From: Gibbula magus
Lineage: Eukaryota; Mollusca; Gastropoda; Trochida; Trochidae
DNA length: 64,000 nucleotides
Direction: 5' to 3'
Assembly (NCBI GenBank): GCA_936450465.1
Contig: OW388305.1
Span: 36,899,187 to 36,963,186 of the forward strand
Shown: positions 59,901 to 64,000 of the stretch, in pieces
Numbering within the stretch: the stretch's first letter is position 1
How the letters are laid out: each line of letters opens with the position of its first letter
The notes under the pieces: model-generated
What the model saw: only the letters and a program-made list of their open reading frames with translations
Told to the model about the DNA's origin: nothing
Database searches by the model: none
Made by a program: the position numbers and the translations under genes

Positions 59901-62000
59901 TTCGAGCGCAGCGTGATGAAAGCCCTGCGCTTCCGTTATATGAGCGTGAAGTAGAAGGGAGGCATTATCGTTACTGGATTACCATCGTAACTGGAGAGAC
60001 GCTTGCACTAGGGAGCTTCCGTCTGAAAGAAGAAGGGGTCCTGGTAGCAGTTTGAGCTTGTCATTTTATGTCATTATCATTAAGAAGACTTCACTGGGAA
60101 GTATTATTGACAAAGTCCTTCAACTGGACTGATTTACGGTGCGATGAACATAAACCTTTGTATCTAACAACCAGCATCTTTAATGACTATGACTTTCATC
60201 AGCTGTTTTTCACTCGTTAAAATATCTTTTTTTATAACCATCTTACTTACCGGAAATCATTACTGTATGTCCTTTAATTTGTGCCATCTCATTTTCAGAA
60301 GTAGGTAAATACACCATGAAACTTTTGAAGACTTACACTTCTCATATCATTGTGTATTGCGCCCCCTGAGATTCAAAGCTTTTCATGATACAAACTCAAA
60401 ATAAACGAACCACACGAGGCGATCATAGCATTTAGGTTGGCAAGCTCTTCGTTCCTTCTTTACCGCAGTACCATGCAGTTCCCTTGCTTTCTTGCTACAA
60501 ATCAACATATGTTATAGAAATAGCCACGTCATAAGTATTTTCCACAGGACAAAAAGTGGTGGAATCCGATTTCCAGATCTTCATAAAAAATTGCCGGATC
60601 CCGAGGATTCCACCACTTTCTGTTCTGTGATCCTAGCATTTGTGCCACTTCAATGCTTACAAACGCAAATTTGTGACTGGCAATAGCTAAAGAAAATGTA
60701 CAGTTAACACGTCCCACATCCTCGTAGCTTCCGTTTTCCATCAAGCTAATCAGCGTTCGGATTCGGAGACGGAATGAACGGATTAATGAATCACCATTTA
60801 ATGAATTTATATACAGTTCTAGTTTGGTAACATCTTGCTCCCGTTCGGACTAGTACTCTGCGGACTCTGATCCGGATTATTGGTGACTGGACTGTACAAG
60901 TATTAAAAAGTATTAGTATTAGAAAATCATTTTTCCACGAGTCTATTCAATAGAAAAGTAAACCTTGAATGTACATCCACTTTATTTTTAAGAAAACACA
61001 TTTAAAACCATTACGCCTGTACATTCTAGCAATGTCCTGCGAAATTGATTTTTGATACTTTGTAGTGACATTTCTCCCTGAGTTTCCTACAGACGGAATC
61101 GACGGAATCAACAATATAATATAAATTCAAGCATATCCTATTCGATAAAAATACAAACCCGGAAGTTGTCAACAGCTTAGGTTTCTTTGAACTAGTTTGA
61201 ACCAGTTCATATTTACGTTTGTTCGATTTGTGTTCAAGTTCACTATTGATTATCAACCTCGATAAAATGGTTAAGACATTGTAGGACACCTAGTGAAGAT
61301 AATATATGGAACTGTTAGGTACGAAATGGTGATCGGTTGAACATTTCATTCAGAATCGTTCTATGGGTCTCATTTTGGTAAAACGTCAAGGTATTGCATT
61401 CTTTTTCGGGAACAAGGTGTTCCACGAGCACATTTACAGTCCTTGCAAACTGTTCAGCATGCAATGGGCCAATATCCCAGTTTCTGGAAAATTTAACGTT
61501 TTTTTTTGCCAAGTATTAACTTCTTAAACATTGAGGCTAGATTCACATTTGGGGCCCTTTTCACAGAGCAGGTCTCAGATTACGGCACGGGGAATTTGAA
61601 TTTTACCAGGCTCATCCAGATCATGTTACCATGACAATATGTGACGTGTATTTTCGCGAACTAATACCATTTGACTTTGCAATGGTAAACATCTGTACTC
61701 TACAATACCGATAGCTCCACATGTTCTCTGACATTGACTAATGATATGACAAACCATTGGCTGATATGCAAACAGAAACTATAATCATTAACAATCGTGT
61801 TTATTTTGCTGCTCAGTATAGTTTCAAGGTCCTTATTCTTTTTTAAAATAGTGTTACATTGATATTGTTGTTTGCCATGAAAAATGAGAAGAGGTTCAAG
61901 TCATTCATTATATTTTATAATTGTCAAATTTGTCCGAGGTGCTTTATCGTTGGTTGAGTATTGAATGTATACAAATCTTTAAATTAAATTCGTTTAAATC
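56934..62000. other. Non-coding stretch with a more GC-rich patch
   Basis: Largely featureless. The part at 59,380-60,055 has higher G+C and short frames (MEHDTICSVP... from 59,392; MEYQKPAAFILRAQRDESPA... from 59,870) that look somewhat protein-like but match nothing I know and lack a convincing gene structure. A small inverted repeat at 60,553-60,619 is listed separately. Confidence 0.4.
60553..60619. repeat. 15-bp inverted repeat sharing an end with 42,401
   Basis: AAAGTGGTGGAATCC (60,553-60,567) and GGATTCCACCACTTT (60,605-60,619) form a perfect stem with a 37-nt loop. The right arm and its flank (ATTCCACCACTTTCTGTTCT, GTGATCCTAGC) match 42,401-42,431 (ATTCCACCACTTTTTGTCTT, GTGATTGTAGC). 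Confidence 0.6.
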
Positions 62001-62004
62001 AAAA

Positions 62005-62345
62005 CTCATACGCCAATATAGTACGTTCATTCGTTGGATACTACACCCATACGCTACCCGCTATAAGTAAGTTCATTCATTGGATACTGAACGCTATAAG
62101 TAAGTTCATTCATTGGATACAAACCTCATACGCTGAAAGTAAGCTCATTCATTGGATACTCAACTCACACGCTAAAAGTAAGTTCATTCTCTGTATACAA
62201 AACTCATACGCTGAAAGTAAGCTCATTCATTGGATACTCAACTCATACGCTAACAATAAGTTCGTTCTCTGTATACAAAACTCATACGCTGAAAGTAAGC
62301 TCATACATTGGATAATAAACGCTAAAAGTAAGTTCATATCGCGAA
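62005..62345 (+). repeat. ~40-bp minisatellite
   Basis: Eight to nine imperfect units of ACGCTGAAAGTAAGCTCATT, CATTGGATACTCAACTCAT. Individual units vary by several bases and one is shortened (CATTGGATACTGAACGCTATAAGTAAG). Confidence 0.85.
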
Positions 62346-63420
62346 TTCAATCTCATCAGAAACCCTGCAATGAAGCCTAAACGTTGCGGATGCTTCTCTA
62401 TTTTGTTCCGTCTTGAGGCGTTGGCAACATTAATAATGTCAAGCTTTTTAAATCTATAATGGATACCGGATCTTTAAGAGACCCCTCAAGCTAAGAACAT
62501 TATCGACAGCTTTCACCTTTCGGCAAGATCGCGACAAAAACAGGAAACAGAGGAAAGAAGGAGCCTGATGTATTGTAATTCGGCATGTTGTCACGTAATA
62601 TCAGCTGGAGTAATGTCACTTAGATTTGGTTCCGGAAACAGGGCGATATAAGGATCTTGGAATGCCAGGCTTGAAGTTCTTTAACCTTGTAAATGTTGGT
62701 TTGAATAGTTTGTTACAACTTGGATAGATCACTTACTTATGACCTTAAATCTTTAAAGGATAAGTACTAAGAGAACTGCGTTAAGAATTAACCATGTTTA
62801 TAAGATAGATTTGCAAATTTACGCAGGGAACATGATAGGCTTATACCTCGTTTCCACTTACTGCAATCACGCCGGAGATTGTCATGATTAAGACATATAT
62901 TGTATCTGTACTGTTCACAACGTTCCTAATTTAAATGATATTGGTATACTGTAATTTCATCACAATTGTATGAGATTAGTTGTCACTTTTTGTCTTCCAC
63001 AGTCAGTTTTCATATAAACATTTTGGCTTTTCGAGACTTACATATATGCAACTAATAGACAACGATTGACGATTTAAAGATTGTGAAGGTCATACATTAA
63101 GAGATTTATCAACATATTGAGCTTCATTCATTTCATATTATACACTTTTATTGATTGTGAAACATTGATGCATCACATAGCATTACGGATGATACAAAGG
63201 TAGACTTTGCTGATACATGTAAGTACTCGCAGACCTTAATTTTTAAATTATGAAGCGCAAAGTGTAATGAACATGCACACTGTCCAAACCAACTGAAGCT
63301 TCACTGAACACAGCCATCCATAAACAACACCAGTATCAATTAAACAACTAAATATACTAATTGCTGATACAGTGTGTATACAATAAGTAAGTGACTGGCT
63401 GGATGTTGCATGAAAATGCA
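62346..63420. other. Non-coding stretch
   Basis: No gene, RNA or repeat recognised. Confidence 0.5.
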
Positions 63421-63440
63421 ATATATATATATATATATAT
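63421..63440. repeat. (AT)n microsatellite
   Basis: A short AT run directly before a TTAAAGG MITE. Confidence 0.85.
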
Positions 63441-63442
63441 GT

Positions 63443-63880
63443 TTAAAGGCTCTGTAGCACGCCGGTCTTACTGAAATACATTTCTCTCACAGAAAAGGTA
63501 CTTTAGTGTTACTAATGGCTAAATAATACTCCTGAGTCAATAAAAAGAGTTCTAAAACGAATGTACATGATTCGGTTAAGCCATGCGAGTCCATTTCCCA
63601 TAAGGTGTTCAATTAAAATGGCCCCTCGAAGGTAGTTTAAGTGATCTGACTTATATAACGATACCTGAACACTCAGAGTAGAGTTTTAAATATGGTGGAA
63701 TGGTCAACCATTTTGATCACTGAACTCTCAAAATCTACAAATCTACCTCTCACGATGAAGAGTTCAACACAATTGTCGCTTTACTACTCGCACCATTTTC
63801 TAACAATATGGATAACCGGATACGCCTCTAAATTATTGAATAAACAACCACAAACAAGGTGTCACGTTTGTCAAATCTAC
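63443..63880. mobile_element. TTAAAGG MITE, right end lost or diverged
   Basis: Begins TTAAAGGCTCTGTAGCACG and shares GAGTTCTAAAACGAATGTAC, GGTTAAGCCATGCGAGT and ATGGATAACCGGATACG-like blocks with the copies at 9,064, 23,855 and 45,648. The right terminus was not found before the homology fades near 63,830. Confidence 0.6.
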
Positions 63881-64000
63881 TGAAAAATAGAAAACAATTA
63901 ATCATAGTATATACTATACATTATTAATATCATGTGTATCTACAAATAATGAAATCAATATCCACACAATGTATTAAATGGTGTGAAATTCCTATTCCAA

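Overview
This is a gene-poor, AT-rich (roughly 60-65% A+T) stretch of an animal nuclear genome. It has long non-coding tracts with stops in all frames, spliced-gene signals (AG acceptor, GT donor), tRNA-derived SINEs, MITEs, minisatellites and a Penelope-like retroelement. A lophotrochozoan, most likely a marine mollusc such as a gastropod, is suggested by the style of the repeats (a tRNA-headed SINE with a GGGGTTTAACGCCGC tail; tails of the ACTCACTCACTC type) and by a peptide-type GPCR of the Srw/dmsr-like class. The species cannot be fixed from sequence alone, and I see no bacterial, viral, rRNA or CRISPR content.

Layout. The left half (about 2.9-34.2 kb) is three diverged copies of one non-coding unit in the same orientation: 2.94-7.0 kb (oldest and most eroded), 8.63-17.64 kb and 23.46-34.2 kb. 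A possible tail of a fourth copy lies at 0.36-0.66 kb. The copies differ by clean insertions: a 1.05-kb terminal-inverted-repeat element with a 7-bp target duplication is present only in the second copy, and a 610-bp TTAA-flanked MITE only in the third. Copies two and three each carry the same decayed transposase remnant. Between them sits a Penelope-like element (17.70-22.38 kb) embedded in a (TA)n tract, as a 5'-truncated copy joined head-to-tail to a longer one. This gives the ~1.3-kb direct repeats (pseudo-LTRs) typical of the group, each with a decayed hammerhead-ribozyme-like fold. A degenerate minisatellite and a palindromic CTCGTAATTACGAG array follow at 22.4-23.3 kb.

From 33 to 38.5 kb are nested inverted repeats rich in TGACGTCA. 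The only convincing host protein is a seven-transmembrane receptor exon on the minus strand (41,124-42,193). It is preceded by a 3' splice acceptor whose flanking sequence occurs three times in tandem upstream. A weaker candidate internal exon lies at about 51.69-52.07 kb (minus).

The rest is intergenic: two minus-strand SINEs (45.2 and 55.5 kb), a TTAAAGG-type MITE family with at least nine members or fragments across the window, a 46-bp GATATC-containing satellite (54.0-55.1 kb), and ~27-bp and ~40-bp minisatellites (44.6 and 62.0 kb). Apart from the GPCR and the possible exon, nothing here looks like a functional host gene.
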